This document shows, piece after piece, positions 47,124-55,658 of a DNA stretch of 64,000 nt (positions are counted from its first letter, which is position 1; every line of letters starts with the position of its first letter). This DNA is from Brevundimonas sp. UBA6550 (lineage in GTDB: Bacteria; Pseudomonadota; Alphaproteobacteria; Caulobacterales; Caulobacteraceae), in contig NZ_DJKE01000006.1 of assembly GCF_002434505.1 (NCBI RefSeq), positions 152,951 through 216,950 on the forward strand, given 5' to 3'. Made by a program: the position numbers and the translations under genes. The notes below the pieces were generated by a model. That model was not told the origin of the DNA and made no database searches. It saw nothing but the letters and a program-made list of their open reading frames with translations.

Positions 47124-47921
47124 ATGAGCCTTTTGGCTAGACTCGCGCCGCACCTTCCTTACGTGCGCCGCTACGCTCGCGCTCTGATCGGCGATCAATC
47201 CACGGGCGACAACTATGTGCGCGTCGCGCTTGAGGCCCTGGCGGCCGGCGAGCAGCAACTGTCCTCGGACATGACGCCGCGCGTGGCCCTGTATCACGTG
47301 TTCCACGCCATCTGGTCCTCGACCGGCGCCCAGCTTGAGACCGGCGGGCTGGAGACGACCGGCGGCGGCGACGCCTCGCAGCGCCTGCTGCGTATCGCGC
47401 CCCGTTCGCGCCAGGCCTTCCTTCTGACCGCGCTGGAAGGTTTCACCCCGTCCGAGGCCGCCCAGATACTGTCGGCCGACCCGCGCGACGTCGAACGCCT
47501 GATCGCCGACGCCCAGGCCGACATCGACGCCGAACTGGCGACCGACGTCCTGGTGATCGAGGACGAGGCCATCATCTCGGCCGACATCCAGAGCCTGGTT
47601 CAGGAGCTGGGTCACCGCGTCACCGGCACCGCCACCACCCACGACGAGGCCATCGACGCCGTCGCCCGCCACAAGCCGGGCCTGGTCCTGGCCGACATCC
47701 AGCTGGCCGACGGATCCTCCGGCATCGATGCGGTGAAGGACATCCTGAAGACGCTGGACGTGCCGGTGATCTTCATCACCGCCTTCCCGGAGCGTCTGCT
47801 GACCGGCGAACGCCCCGAGCCGACCTTCCTGATCACCAAGCCGTTCCAGCCCGAAACGGTCAAGGCGGCGATCAGCCAGGCGCTGTTCTTCCACCCCTCG
47901 CGCCAGAAACAGGCCGCCTAG
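47124..47921 (+). CDS. phyR: General stress anti-anti-sigma response regulator PhyR
   Basis: A 265-residue protein. Residues 1-135 form a sigma-like domain that mimics SigT (region-4-like RQAFLLTALEGFTPSEAAQILSADPRDVERLI). Residues about 141-260 are a receiver domain with the phospho-acceptor Asp191 in LVLADIQLADGSSG, DEAI near 146-150 and the conserved lysine in FLITKPFQ. When phosphorylated it binds NepR and frees SigT. It is divergent from nepR-sigT-phyK and followed by an intrinsic terminator. Confidence 0.97.
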   Translation: MSLLARLAPHLPYVRRYARALIGDQSTGDNYVRVALEALAAGEQQLSSDMTPRVALYHVFHAIWSSTGAQLETGGLETTGGGDASQRLLRIAPRSRQAFLLTALEGFTPSEAAQILSADPRDVERLIADAQADIDAELATDVLVIEDEAIISADIQSLVQELGHRVTGTATTHDEAIDAVARHKPGLVLADIQLADGSSGIDAVKDILKTLDVPVIFITAFPERLLTGERPEPTFLITKPFQPETVKAAISQALFFHPSRQKQAA

Positions 47922-47944
47922 GGTCAGAACCGCTCGATGACGAG

Positions 47945-47980
47945 AAGGCCCTGATCGCTGCGGCGATCAGGGCCTTTTTC
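47945..47980 (+). terminator. Intrinsic terminator of phyR
   Basis: A perfect 14-bp stem (47945-47958 with 47963-47976, outer pairs AAGGCC/GGCCTT) with a 4-nt loop is followed by TTTC and earlier T bases within the stem end. Confidence 0.9.
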
Positions 47981-48030
47981 GTTGCGTCGACACGTCTTCG
48001 ATGCGGTGCGAAGGAAAGTGACGTCCGGCG

Positions 48031-48055
48031 GGAACCGCCTTCACGCGGCGCCGTT
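48031..48055 (+). promoter_or_regulatory. Sigma-EcfG promoter of an intergenic RNA
   Basis: GGAAC (48031-48035) and CGTT (48052-48055) with a 16-bp spacer, an exact match. No protein-coding start follows before an intrinsic terminator at 48146-48172, so the promoter points to a non-coding transcript. Confidence 0.75.
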
Positions 48056-48061
48056 ATCGGG

Positions 48062-48172
48062 ATGCGGAGGCGGCGACGCCCCCCGACTTGACTGGCGACA
48101 GCCGGTCATGCCGCCTCCGCGCCTCATTCTCGATGATGCCACTTCAAAGCGGTCCGCAAGGACCGCTTTTTT
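48062..48172 (+). ncRNA. Candidate SigT-dependent small RNA (GsrN-like), about 110 nt
   Basis: Predicted from a sigma-EcfG promoter at its front and an intrinsic terminator at its end, with no open frame between. A perfect 11-bp stem (48064-48074 with 48110-48120) closes the 5' half. Inside it an 8-bp stem with one G-T pair (48089-48096 with 48101-48108) carries a GACA loop and leaves a 14-nt bulge containing six consecutive C (48079-48084). A 25-nt linker leads to the terminator hairpin. This layout, with stress-sigma control, a 5' stem with an exposed C-rich loop and a strong 3' terminator, is what is known of GsrN of Caulobacter. Orthology is not proven. The 5' end may be off by a few bases. 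Confidence 0.75.
48146..48172 (+). terminator. Intrinsic terminator of the candidate small RNA
   Basis: AAAGCGGTCC (48146-48155), loop GCAA, GGACCGCTTT (48160-48169), then three more T. It is a 10-bp perfect stem with a tetraloop. Confidence 0.92.
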
Positions 48173-48247
48173 CTTGCGCCTTGTCTCGACCCGCCGCCCC
48201 GTCCGGCCCAAGATGGTGGTCAAAGAAAACCTTCAGGAGAGACCCGG

Positions 48248-49279
48248 ATGGCTTCGCCAGGCGAAAAGACGAACCGGCAGTGGGTGCTGCGCCAACGGCC
48301 CAAGGGGCTGATCCAGCCCGGCGACCTCGAGCTGGTCGAGACGCCCGTCCCCAACCTGGCCGAGAGCGAGGTTCTGGTCCGCACCGTCTATCTGTCGCTG
48401 GATCCGACCAACCGCACCTGGATGAACGATACGGAAGGCTATCTGCCGCCGGTGGGGATCGGCGAGGTCATGCGCGGCCTGACCCTGGGCGTGGTCGAGG
48501 CGTCGCGGTCCAGCCGGTTCAAGGCCGGCGACGTGGTCATGCCGACCTCGGGCGGTTGGGCCGACTACGCCGTCGTGCCCGAGGGCGGCTTGCGCCCGGT
48601 CCACCGCGCGCCGGGCCTGCCGCTGACGGCTAATATGTCGGTGCTGGGCATGACGGGCCTGACCGCCTATTTCGGCGTGACCGACGTGCTGAAGGCCAAG
48701 GCCGGCGAGACGATCGTCATTTCGGCGGCGGCCGGCGCGGTGGGCTCCATCGCCGGCCAGATCGCCAAACAGCGCGGGTGCCGTGTCATCGGCATCGCCG
48801 GCGGGCCGCAGAAATGCGCCTGGCTGACCGACGAACTCGGCTTCGACGCGGCCGTCGACTACAAGAACGAGGACGTGGGCGAGGCGCTGGACCGGCTGGC
48901 CCCCGACGGGATCGATCTGAACTTCGAGAACGTCGGCGGCGACATCATGATCGCCGTGTTCAACCGTCTGAAGGTGCATGGCCGCATGGCGGTGTGCGGC
49001 CTGGTGTCGTCCTACAATGCGACCAAGGCGCCGCCGTCGCCGAACTTCTCGCGGATCATCACCCATCGTCTGCACGTCCAGGGTTTCCTGGTCCTGGACT
49101 ACGCCGCGCGCGCCAAGGAGATGGTCGCCGAGATGGGGCCGTGGCTGGCCGACGGCCGGGTGAAATGGAAGGTCCACGTCGACGACGGCCTGGAAGGGGC
49201 GGTCGTTTCGCTGAACCGCTTGTTCACCGGCGATCACGACGGCAAGCTGCTGGTCCGGGTATCCGAGGAACCCGCCTGA
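48248..49279 (+). CDS. NADP-dependent medium-chain oxidoreductase (CurA/YncB-like)
   Basis: A 343-residue zinc-independent MDR enzyme. The Rossmann motif is SAAAGAVGSIAGQIAKQRGCRVIGIAGG (near residues 160-187). The family segment NRTWMNDTEGYLPPV and NFENVGGDIM are as in prostaglandin/2-alkenal reductases. It has its own AGGAGAG ribosome site, 75 bp after the small RNA terminator. It probably reduces alpha,beta-unsaturated carbonyl compounds. The natural substrate is unknown. Confidence 0.92.
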   Translation: MASPGEKTNRQWVLRQRPKGLIQPGDLELVETPVPNLAESEVLVRTVYLSLDPTNRTWMNDTEGYLPPVGIGEVMRGLTLGVVEASRSSRFKAGDVVMPTSGGWADYAVVPEGGLRPVHRAPGLPLTANMSVLGMTGLTAYFGVTDVLKAKAGETIVISAAAGAVGSIAGQIAKQRGCRVIGIAGGPQKCAWLTDELGFDAAVDYKNEDVGEALDRLAPDGIDLNFENVGGDIMIAVFNRLKVHGRMAVCGLVSSYNATKAPPSPNFSRIITHRLHVQGFLVLDYAARAKEMVAEMGPWLADGRVKWKVHVDDGLEGAVVSLNRLFTGDHDGKLLVRVSEEPA

Positions 49280-49301
49280 TCCCGTCACGGAAGGCCCGCC
49301 G

Positions 49302-49709
49302 ATGAGCGACCCGCTGCACGTCCATTTCGAAGACCTGGAAGTGGGGCAGGTCGTGCCCCTGGGCGCCTGCGCGGTCGATCAGGCCGCCCTGGATGTGTTC
49401 GTGGAGCGGTTTTCGCCGGGCTGGGACGTGGCCTACGGCGCGCCGGACGCCATGGTCTATGTGCTGTGGAGCCGGCTGGCCGCCGACAAGTCGGGCGGCT
49501 GGGCCCAGACCAAGGTCCTGGCCGTCGACGGCCTGCGCTATATGCGCAATCCCCCGGCGGGCGAGCTGCTGCGCGGGCGGATGACGGTGATGGGCAAGGA
49601 TCCGGTCGGCGACGAGAAAGGCATCGTCATCGCCTCGCACGACCTGCTGGACGAGGCGGGGCGGCTGGCCTTCTCGTGCCTGACGCGCGCGGTCTTCTCG
49701 CGGCGCTGA
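49302..49709 (+). CDS. MaoC-like hotdog-fold protein
   Basis: A 135-residue protein. The N-terminal HFEDLEVGQVVPLGA is typical of MaoC dehydratase-like domains, and the length suits a single hotdog fold. The catalytic Asp/His pair of R-hydratases (usually DxNPxHxD) is not evident (FSPGWDVAYGAPDAM), so a hydratase activity is uncertain. It follows the oxidoreductase by 22 bp and is probably in the same operon. Confidence 0.7.
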   Translation: MSDPLHVHFEDLEVGQVVPLGACAVDQAALDVFVERFSPGWDVAYGAPDAMVYVLWSRLAADKSGGWAQTKVLAVDGLRYMRNPPAGELLRGRMTVMGKDPVGDEKGIVIASHDLLDEAGRLAFSCLTRAVFSRR

Positions 49710-49710
49710 A

Positions 49711-49755
49711 AACGAAAAACGCCCCGACGGCGCGAACCGTCGGGGCGTCTTTTTC
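49711..49755. terminator. Bidirectional intrinsic terminator
   Basis: A 12-bp perfect stem, ACGCCCCGACGG (49719-49730) with CCGTCGGGGCGT (49737-49748), has T's after it on the plus strand and A's before it, giving T's on the minus strand. It serves both the MaoC-like gene and the convergent SapC gene. Confidence 0.88.
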
Positions 49756-49771
49756 GGTCTGAACGTCCGTC

Positions 49772-50551
49772 TTAGTTGACGGTCGTCGGCTGCGCCTGAC
49801 GCAGGAAGGCCAGGGCGATCAGGCGGTCCCAGCCCAGCAGCGACACCAGATGGGCGTAGATTTGGCCAAGCGCGCCGTTGTCGCGCAACTCGGCCAGCTT
49901 CTCGGCCGGCAGGGCGCGCAGCTTGTCTTCCGACACCGCATAGTATTCGGCCAGCTTCTGCGGCTCGCCCGGCGTGCCGTCGGGGTTGCGCGGCGTGAAC
50001 ACGGCGTCGCGGGTGTCCAGCAGGTCCAGGTCCTTGATCAGCTGGACGAAGCTTTCGGTGCGCTGGCGCTCCTGCTCGAAGTTGTTGCAGAACTCCATCG
50101 CCATATTGGTGTAGTCGCTGGGCTGGCCCTCGACGAACAGCGGGTTCTCGCCGCCTTCGGCGACGATGGCCGCGCCGCGGTCGATGCACAGGATCAGGCG
50201 CTGGTTCTGCTTGTCGTCGGCGAAGACGAACGGATAGCGGCGCACATAGGCGGGCACATAGGCGTCGGCGCGGAACTCGCCGTCGTCGGCGACGAACAGG
50301 TTCTCGCCCTGGCGCAGGCCCATGACCACGACCGGCTGGCGGTTGTCGCCGGTGAAGATGATCGGATACGACAGGGCGGCGGCGGCGAACTCCGTGACCG
50401 TCAGCGGCACGATGTTCGTCTGGGCCACGAAGGCGTAGGGCTTGTCGGTCGGATTGACGCCCAGGGTCCCGTGAACGCTCTGATCCAGCGGCTCGGGATT
50501 CACATAGAAGAGGACGTTGCCTTCGAGCGGCGAGTTGTTCGTGTCGGTCAT
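49772..50551 (-). CDS. SapC family protein
   Basis: A 259-residue cytosolic protein of the SapC family (PF07277), with typical LSYPIIFTGDNRQPVVVMGLRQGENLFV and AYVRRYPFVFADDKQNQRLILCID segments. Family members often lie near surface-layer or TonB receptor genes, but their biochemical role is not known. It stands alone, ended by the bidirectional terminator. Confidence 0.88.
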   Translation of the reverse strand: MTDTNNSPLEGNVLFYVNPEPLDQSVHGTLGVNPTDKPYAFVAQTNIVPLTVTEFAAAALSYPIIFTGDNRQPVVVMGLRQGENLFVADDGEFRADAYVPAYVRRYPFVFADDKQNQRLILCIDRGAAIVAEGGENPLFVEGQPSDYTNMAMEFCNNFEQERQRTESFVQLIKDLDLLDTRDAVFTPRNPDGTPGEPQKLAEYYAVSEDKLRALPAEKLAELRDNGALGQIYAHLVSLLGWDRLIALAFLRQAQPTTVN

Positions 50552-50671
50552 GAAGCGAGGACGCTCTGGATAATGAAGTTATGAGGCGCGCCTTCTAACC
50601 CAAGCCCGCCCCAGCGGCAAACCCGTGATGCGTCGGTTGCGGCGAAGGGGCTCAGCCATTAGCTGTGGGCC

Positions 50672-51163
50672 ATGGGCACCGCCTGCGATCACGATCACGA
50701 CCATTCCGGCCTGAAGGGCGGCGCGCTGGATCGCGCCCTGGCCCAGGCCGAGGCGCGCGCGGTCAAGGACGGCGAACGGATGACCGCCCAGCGCCGACGT
50801 GTTCTGGCCCTGCTGCTGGAGGCCGGAGAGCCGGTCAAGGCCTATGACCTGATCGCCCGCTTCGGCGAGGACGGCCAGGCCGCCAAGCCCCCCACCGTCT
50901 ATCGCGCGCTGGAGTTCCTGGAGCGGCTGGGCATGGCCCACCGCATCGCCTCCATCAGCGCCTATGTCGCCTGCAGCAGCGACGAGGGCGACGCCATCCA
51001 CGCCGCAGCCTTCCTGATCTGCGACTGCTGCGGCGCGACGCGCGAGGTCACCGGGCCGGACCAGGGCGCCATGGCCGCCGCCGCCTCGGCCGCCGGCTAC
51101 GCCATCGCCCGCACCACCATCGAGGCGCACGGCCGCTGCGCCGCCTGTCGCGAGGCGGCGTGA
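50672..51163 (+). CDS. zur: Zinc uptake regulator Zur (Fur family)
   Basis: A 163-residue metalloregulator. The N-terminus is His-rich (ACDHDHDHSG). The winged helix has PPTVYRALEFLERLGMAHRI. The metal-binding half has the Zur pattern HAAAFLICDCCGATREV, with structural-zinc cysteine pairs in CDCC and in the terminal GRCAACRE. It represses zinc uptake genes in the presence of zinc. The site at 625-639 is a possible target. Its stop overlaps the start of the hydrolase gene. Confidence 0.92.
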   Translation: MGTACDHDHDHSGLKGGALDRALAQAEARAVKDGERMTAQRRRVLALLLEAGEPVKAYDLIARFGEDGQAAKPPTVYRALEFLERLGMAHRIASISAYVACSSDEGDAIHAAAFLICDCCGATREVTGPDQGAMAAAASAAGYAIARTTIEAHGRCAACREAA

Positions 51164-52062
51164 GCATGGACGCGGCGCTGATGTCCCCGCCGCGCCGCCT
51201 GTCCGTGCCCATCGACAATCGCTGGGGCGCCGGCGAGATGGCGGTGATGGACTTCGGCGACCCGAACCGGCCGGTCGATCTGATCTTCAGCCACGCCAAC
51301 GGTTTCAACGCCGCCACCTATCGCAGCCTCTTGTCGCCGCTCTCCACCTCCCTGCGCATCTGGGCGCCGGACCTGCGCGGCCACGGCCGCTCGACCCTGC
51401 CGACCTTCGCCCGACCCAAGACCAGCTGGCGCGACCACCGCGACGACCTGCTGGCGCTGCTGGAGGCCGTGGACGGGCCGCCGGTGGTGATGGCCGGCCA
51501 TTCGATGGGCGGAACCGCGTCTTTGCTGGCGGCGGCCGAGCGGCCCGATCGCGTCTCCAGCCTGGTGCTGTTCGATCCGGTGATCTGGAAACGCGCGGCG
51601 GTCGTGGCCTTCAACCTGCCGTTCGCCCATCGGTTCGTGGGGCGCATCCCCATCGCCGCCGCCGCCCGTCGCCGTCGCAGCCGGTTCGACAGCCGCGAAC
51701 AGGCCATGGCGGCCTATCGCGGGCGCGGCGCCTTCAAGGGCTGGCCCGACGCGGTGCTGGCCGACTATCTGTCCGAGGGGTTGATCGGAACGGAAGGCCA
51801 GGACGGCCTCGATCTGGCCGCCGCCCCGGCGTGGGAGGCCGCCAACTACGCCGCCCAGGCGCACGATCCCTGGCGCGCCCTGCGCCGCTACCCCGGCCCC
51901 GTCCATATTCTCAAGGCCGAGCATGGGGCGCTGACCCAGCTGCCCGTGGCGCCGCGCGGCCTTCCGAACGTCACGGTCGACGTGGTGCCCGGCGGCGGGC
52001 ATCTGTTCCCTATGACCCATGCCGACGTCGCGCGCGACGCCCTGTTCGACGCCGCCGTCTGA
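51160..52062 (+). CDS. Alpha/beta hydrolase
   Basis: A 300-residue hydrolase (298 if the ATG at 51166 is used). The GTG at 51160 overlaps the zur stop by four bases. The oxyanion HANGFNAATYRSL motif, the nucleophile elbow AGHSMGGTAS, the acid near ILKAEHGA and the catalytic His in GGGHLFPM are in the right order. The substrate is unknown. The coupling to zur is probably compact packing rather than a functional link. Confidence 0.9.
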   Translation: MSMDAALMSPPRRLSVPIDNRWGAGEMAVMDFGDPNRPVDLIFSHANGFNAATYRSLLSPLSTSLRIWAPDLRGHGRSTLPTFARPKTSWRDHRDDLLALLEAVDGPPVVMAGHSMGGTASLLAAAERPDRVSSLVLFDPVIWKRAAVVAFNLPFAHRFVGRIPIAAAARRRRSRFDSREQAMAAYRGRGAFKGWPDAVLADYLSEGLIGTEGQDGLDLAAAPAWEAANYAAQAHDPWRALRRYPGPVHILKAEHGALTQLPVAPRGLPNVTVDVVPGGGHLFPMTHADVARDALFDAAV

Positions 52063-52153
52063 CGGTCGAAAGCGCCGCGGGCCACGCGCCCTGCTGACGG
52101 AAACTGGCAGTCGCCACGGCTAAGGTTCGGTCTTCGGAAACAAGGAGCCCGAC

Positions 52154-52528
52154 ATGACCCCCCTCGATCTCAATCTGACCGTCCTCTACGTCGAGGACCC
52201 CGTCCGCAGCGGCGCCTTCTATCGGGATCTGCTGGGCGTGGAGACCGTCGCCTCTTCCGAAGGCTTCACCGCCGTTCCCCTGGCCGGCGGGCGGATGCTG
52301 GGCCTGTGGCGAAAGACCGTCGTCAAGCCCGAGCCGCAGGGCGGCGTCGGCGGCTTCGAAATCGGCGTGATGGTCCCCGGCGACGACGGCGTCGCCGACA
52401 GATACGCCAGCCTGCAAGGCGCCGGGCACGATATCCTGCAGCCTATGACGACGATGGACTTCGGGCCGACCTTCGTCATCCGCGACCCGGACGGCCACCG
52501 TGTGCGCTTCTGCCAGCCCGACGCCTGA
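52154..52528 (+). CDS. VOC family protein (glyoxalase/dioxygenase fold)
   Basis: A 124-residue protein with paired beta-alpha-beta-beta-beta modules. It begins LNLTVLYVEDPVRSGAFYRDLLGVE and ends FVIRDPDGHRVRFCQPDA, which holds the usual metal-ligand region. It could be a glyoxalase-like or antibiotic-binding protein. The gap after it (52529-52696) has an 8-bp GAGGAGGG/CCCTCCTC hairpin and three 11-bp-spaced CGCTTCGG-like repeats but no gene. Confidence 0.87.
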   Translation: MTPLDLNLTVLYVEDPVRSGAFYRDLLGVETVASSEGFTAVPLAGGRMLGLWRKTVVKPEPQGGVGGFEIGVMVPGDDGVADRYASLQGAGHDILQPMTTMDFGPTFVIRDPDGHRVRFCQPDA

Positions 52529-52696
52529 CGTGGCGCGGGAGGAGGGGGCGAATGCGGCTCCCTCCTCGCCGGCGGTCCTGCTTCGGTCCCGCTTCGGCGC
52601 CGCTTCGGCGTCGGGGGGGCGAATGATTTCTGTAGGCTGAACAAAGTCCCGCGCTATAAGGGCGCCGCTGAGCATAACTCCCGCCCGAGACGCCGC

Positions 52697-53410
52697 TTGT
52701 CCTTCTTCCACGCCGGTCCCGCGCCCAAAGGCGCCGGCCCCCGCTCCGGGGCGTTGCGCGACGGCCTGATCCTGGCCCCCGGGATGAAGGTCGGGCTGTT
52801 CGGCGGCTCGTTCAATCCGGCGCACGACGGCCATGCCCATGTGGCGGAAACCGCCATGCGCCGCCTGGGCCTGGACCGGGTGGTCTGGCTGGTCTCGCCG
52901 CAGAACCCGCTGAAAGACGCCCGCCACAGCGCGCCTTTACCCGAGCGGATGGCCTCGGCCCGCGCCCACGCCCACGGTCCGTCCATGATCGTGTCGGATT
53001 TCGAGAGCCGGGCCGGAACCGCCTGGACGGTCGACACCCTGCGCCTTCTGGTCGCGCGGCATCCCGGCGTGCATTTCGTCTGGCTGATGGGATCGGACAA
53101 TCTGGCCAGCTTCCACCGCTGGCGCGGCTGGACCGACATCATGCGGCTGATGCCGGTCGCGGTGATCGCTCGTCCGGGCTCGCTTCTGGACAGTCGCACG
53201 GCCCCGGCGGCCGCCCGTTTCGCCGGCTTCCGCATTCCCGACCGCGAGGCGGGCCTGTTGCCGACCCTGGCCGCCCCGGCCTGGACCTATCTGACCGCGC
53301 CGCTGAATCCGCTGTCCTCGACGGCCATTCGCAGCGCTGGATCCCGCCGCGCGGGCGCGTCCTCGGGGTCGCCCCCAGTATCGCCCCCAGTATCGCCCAC
53401 GGGGGCGTGA
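52697..53410 (+). CDS. nadD: Nicotinate-nucleotide adenylyltransferase
   Basis: A 237-residue enzyme if started at the TTG at 52697; 208 if started at the ATG at 52784 (MKVGLFGGSFNPAHDGH), where the conserved fold begins. The adenylyltransferase site is GGSFNPAHDGHAHVA and the second signature is PLSSTAIRS. The C-terminus is an extra Ser/Pro tail with a short repeat. It makes nicotinate adenine dinucleotide. nadD-rsfS-rlmH is a common conserved order. Confidence 0.92.
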   Translation: MSFFHAGPAPKGAGPRSGALRDGLILAPGMKVGLFGGSFNPAHDGHAHVAETAMRRLGLDRVVWLVSPQNPLKDARHSAPLPERMASARAHAHGPSMIVSDFESRAGTAWTVDTLRLLVARHPGVHFVWLMGSDNLASFHRWRGWTDIMRLMPVAVIARPGSLLDSRTAPAAARFAGFRIPDREAGLLPTLAAPAWTYLTAPLNPLSSTAIRSAGSRRAGASSGSPPVSPPVSPTGA

Positions 53411-53543
53411 TTGCGGCGCCGGTTCACGTTTCGGCCCATCCGTGCTAGAGGACGTCTTTAGTCAACGCTCCCGGAGCCCTCCGCTGACCCCCTCGCCCGC
53501 GTACGATACGCAAGACGCCGCCGTTTCGAACACGGCGCACGAG

Positions 53544-53969
53544 ATGGACCCTATCGAACCTCTCCATTCCGAAGACGGCTCTGAATCCAACCTGGCCTTC
53601 GGCGATTCCGCCCCGCGCCCGGTCGGCTCCACCCCGCTGGAAGAAGCCCTGCTGAGCCGCCTCGACGAGGACAAGGCCCAGGACCTCGTCCTGATCGACC
53701 TGAAGGGCAAAAGCGCCATGGCCGACACCATGATCGTGGCGTCGGGCCGGTCGCACCGTCACGTCGGCGCCATCGCCGACCACCTGCTGCGCACCCTGAA
53801 GGAACAGGGTCTGGGCAAGGCCAAGGTCGAGGGTCTGCCCCATTGCGACTGGGTGCTGATCGACGCCGGCGACGTGATCGTCCACCTGTTCCGCCCCGAG
53901 GTCCGCACCTTCTACAATATCGAGAAGATCTGGGCCGTCGATTCCGCGCACCGCACGGCGCGCGACTGA
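53544..53969 (+). CDS. rsfS: Ribosomal silencing factor RsfS
   Basis: A 141-residue protein from the ATG at 53544. A longer frame back to 53442 encodes a Ser/Pro-rich leader of 34 residues that may be real. The conserved core runs from LLSRLDEDKAQDLVLIDLKGKSAMADTMIVASGRSHRHVGAIAD to HLFRPEVRTFYNIEKIW. It binds L14 and blocks 50S-30S joining in starvation. Confidence 0.92.
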   Translation: MDPIEPLHSEDGSESNLAFGDSAPRPVGSTPLEEALLSRLDEDKAQDLVLIDLKGKSAMADTMIVASGRSHRHVGAIADHLLRTLKEQGLGKAKVEGLPHCDWVLIDAGDVIVHLFRPEVRTFYNIEKIWAVDSAHRTARD

Positions 53970-53973
53970 CACC

Positions 53974-54438
53974 ATGAAGCTGGGCATCGTCGCCATCGGC
54001 CGGCCGGGCCGGGGGCCTGAGGCGACGCTGGCCGACGACTACGCCCGGCGCGCCACCCTTGCGGGACGCGCGCTGGGCCTGGGCCCCCTCGAACTGATCG
54101 ACCTGGAGCCCCGCAAGCCCGGCAAGGCGCCGGAGGCCGAGCTGATCCTGGCCGCCAGCGAAGGCGCGCACCTGATCGCCTGCGACGAACGCGGCAAGAC
54201 CTATGGTTCGCGCGCCTTCGCCGACCACATCGCCAGGTTGAGGGATCAGGGCGAACGCCGCCTGGTCTTCGCCATCGGCGGGGCCGACGGGCTGGACGAC
54301 AGCGTGCGGGCCGCCGCATCCTCGACCCTGGCTTTCGGCCCCCAGACCTGGCCCCACGCCCTGGCCCGCGCCATGCTGGCCGAACAGCTGTATCGGGCCG
54401 TGACCATCCTGGCCGGATCGCCCTATCATCGCGACTGA
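53974..54438 (+). CDS. rlmH: 23S rRNA pseudouridine1915 N3-methyltransferase RlmH
   Basis: A 154-residue SPOUT methyltransferase. The SAM-binding knot has LVFAIGGADGLDDSVR, and the C-terminus HALARAMLAEQLYRAVTILAGSPYHRD is the family signature. It follows rsfS by four bases. Confidence 0.96.
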   Translation: MKLGIVAIGRPGRGPEATLADDYARRATLAGRALGLGPLELIDLEPRKPGKAPEAELILAASEGAHLIACDERGKTYGSRAFADHIARLRDQGERRLVFAIGGADGLDDSVRAAASSTLAFGPQTWPHALARAMLAEQLYRAVTILAGSPYHRD

Positions 54439-54439
54439 G

Positions 54440-55519
54440 ATGCGTCGCGCCCTGCCCCTTTCCCTCGCCCTGCTGACGGGTTTCGTCTGCGCCGCGCCCG
54501 CCATGGGAAGACAGGCGCCCGAAAGCGAACTGTCGCGCATTCAGGCGGAATATCGCGACGAGGCGGTGCGGGCGCGGCGTCTGCGCGCCGACGCCGACGC
54601 CGCCAAGGCCGAGTTGGCGCAGCTGGAGCGCCGGCTGGCGACCCTGCGCGCCGACGCCCGCAACGACGACCGTCAGATCGACGATCAGCGCGCGCGTCTT
54701 AGGCAACTCAGCGAACGCGAGGCCGAACTGGTCTCCAGTCTGGCCCGTGAACGCGGCGCCCAGAGCCGCCTGCTCAGCGCGCTGCAGATGATGAGCCGCC
54801 GCCCGCCTCCGCCGCTTCTGGTCCCGGCCGACAAGGCCATCGACACCGTGCGCGCCTCCATCCTGCTCAAGGTCATGACCCCGGACCTGGAGCGCCGCGC
54901 ACAGGCCCTGGCGGCGCGTCAGGCCGAGATCATGCGCATCCGGCGTCTGGCCGTCCTGTCGTCCGAACGCCTGCTGACGACCGAGAGCGCGCAAGGCGAT
55001 CGTCGGGCCGAGATCGAGGGGCTGACATCGCGCAAGACCGCCCTGACCGCCGTGCTGAACGCCGAGGCGCGGGCCGCCGAACGCGCCGCCGACGTGCTGG
55101 AGCGCCGCATCCGCGAACTGGGCGGCGCCGTGCCGGAGGCCGAGGCCGTCGAGACGCCCACGGCGCGCCTGCCCGCCAACCGCGCCCGCCTCAGCCCCCC
55201 GGTCGGCGCCGCGCCGACCCAGACCTGGGGGCAGGGGACGTCCGGCTGGCGCTGGCGCGCGGATCGGGCGGCGGTCAAGGCGCCCGCCGACGCCAAGGTG
55301 GCCTACGCCGGCCCGCTGACCGGCTGGGGGCAGGTGGTGGTGCTGGATCTGGGTCCCGGCTGGCGCGCGGTGATCGCGGGGCTGGAAAGCGTCGACGTTC
55401 ACGGCGATGCGCGTGTCGCGGATGGCCAGACCTTGGGCCGCAGCGGGCCGGACGGCGACGTCTATTTCGAGCTGCGCCGCGACGAACGGCCCATCGATCC
55501 GGGGCCGTGGTTGCGCTGA
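54440..55519 (+). CDS. EnvC-like murein hydrolase activator with degenerate LytM domain
   Basis: A 359-residue exported protein with a signal peptide ending near APAMGRQ. Two coiled-coil stretches cover residues about 28-125 and 150-235, as in EnvC. The C-terminal LytM/M23 domain has the fold (GQVVVLDLGPGWRAVIAGLESVDV, then GQTLGRSGPDGDVYFELRRD) but the zinc-binding HxH is replaced (VYFELR). It should activate amidases rather than cut peptidoglycan. It directly precedes the carboxyl-terminal protease gene, as in many bacteria. Confidence 0.88.
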   Translation: MRRALPLSLALLTGFVCAAPAMGRQAPESELSRIQAEYRDEAVRARRLRADADAAKAELAQLERRLATLRADARNDDRQIDDQRARLRQLSEREAELVSSLARERGAQSRLLSALQMMSRRPPPPLLVPADKAIDTVRASILLKVMTPDLERRAQALAARQAEIMRIRRLAVLSSERLLTTESAQGDRRAEIEGLTSRKTALTAVLNAEARAAERAADVLERRIRELGGAVPEAEAVETPTARLPANRARLSPPVGAAPTQTWGQGTSGWRWRADRAAVKAPADAKVAYAGPLTGWGQVVVLDLGPGWRAVIAGLESVDVHGDARVADGQTLGRSGPDGDVYFELRRDERPIDPGPWLR

Positions 55520-55658
55520 ACCTGCAATAGTCCTTTGCATTATCCTCCGACGCTGATTTTATCGGCGGGACGCCGCGTCGCCACGATTTGGTCGTGTCTG
55601 CGGGGCCTTACCCTTCCAACGGGCGCCTTGAATGATCGGCCCGACCGAAAGAGACCGA

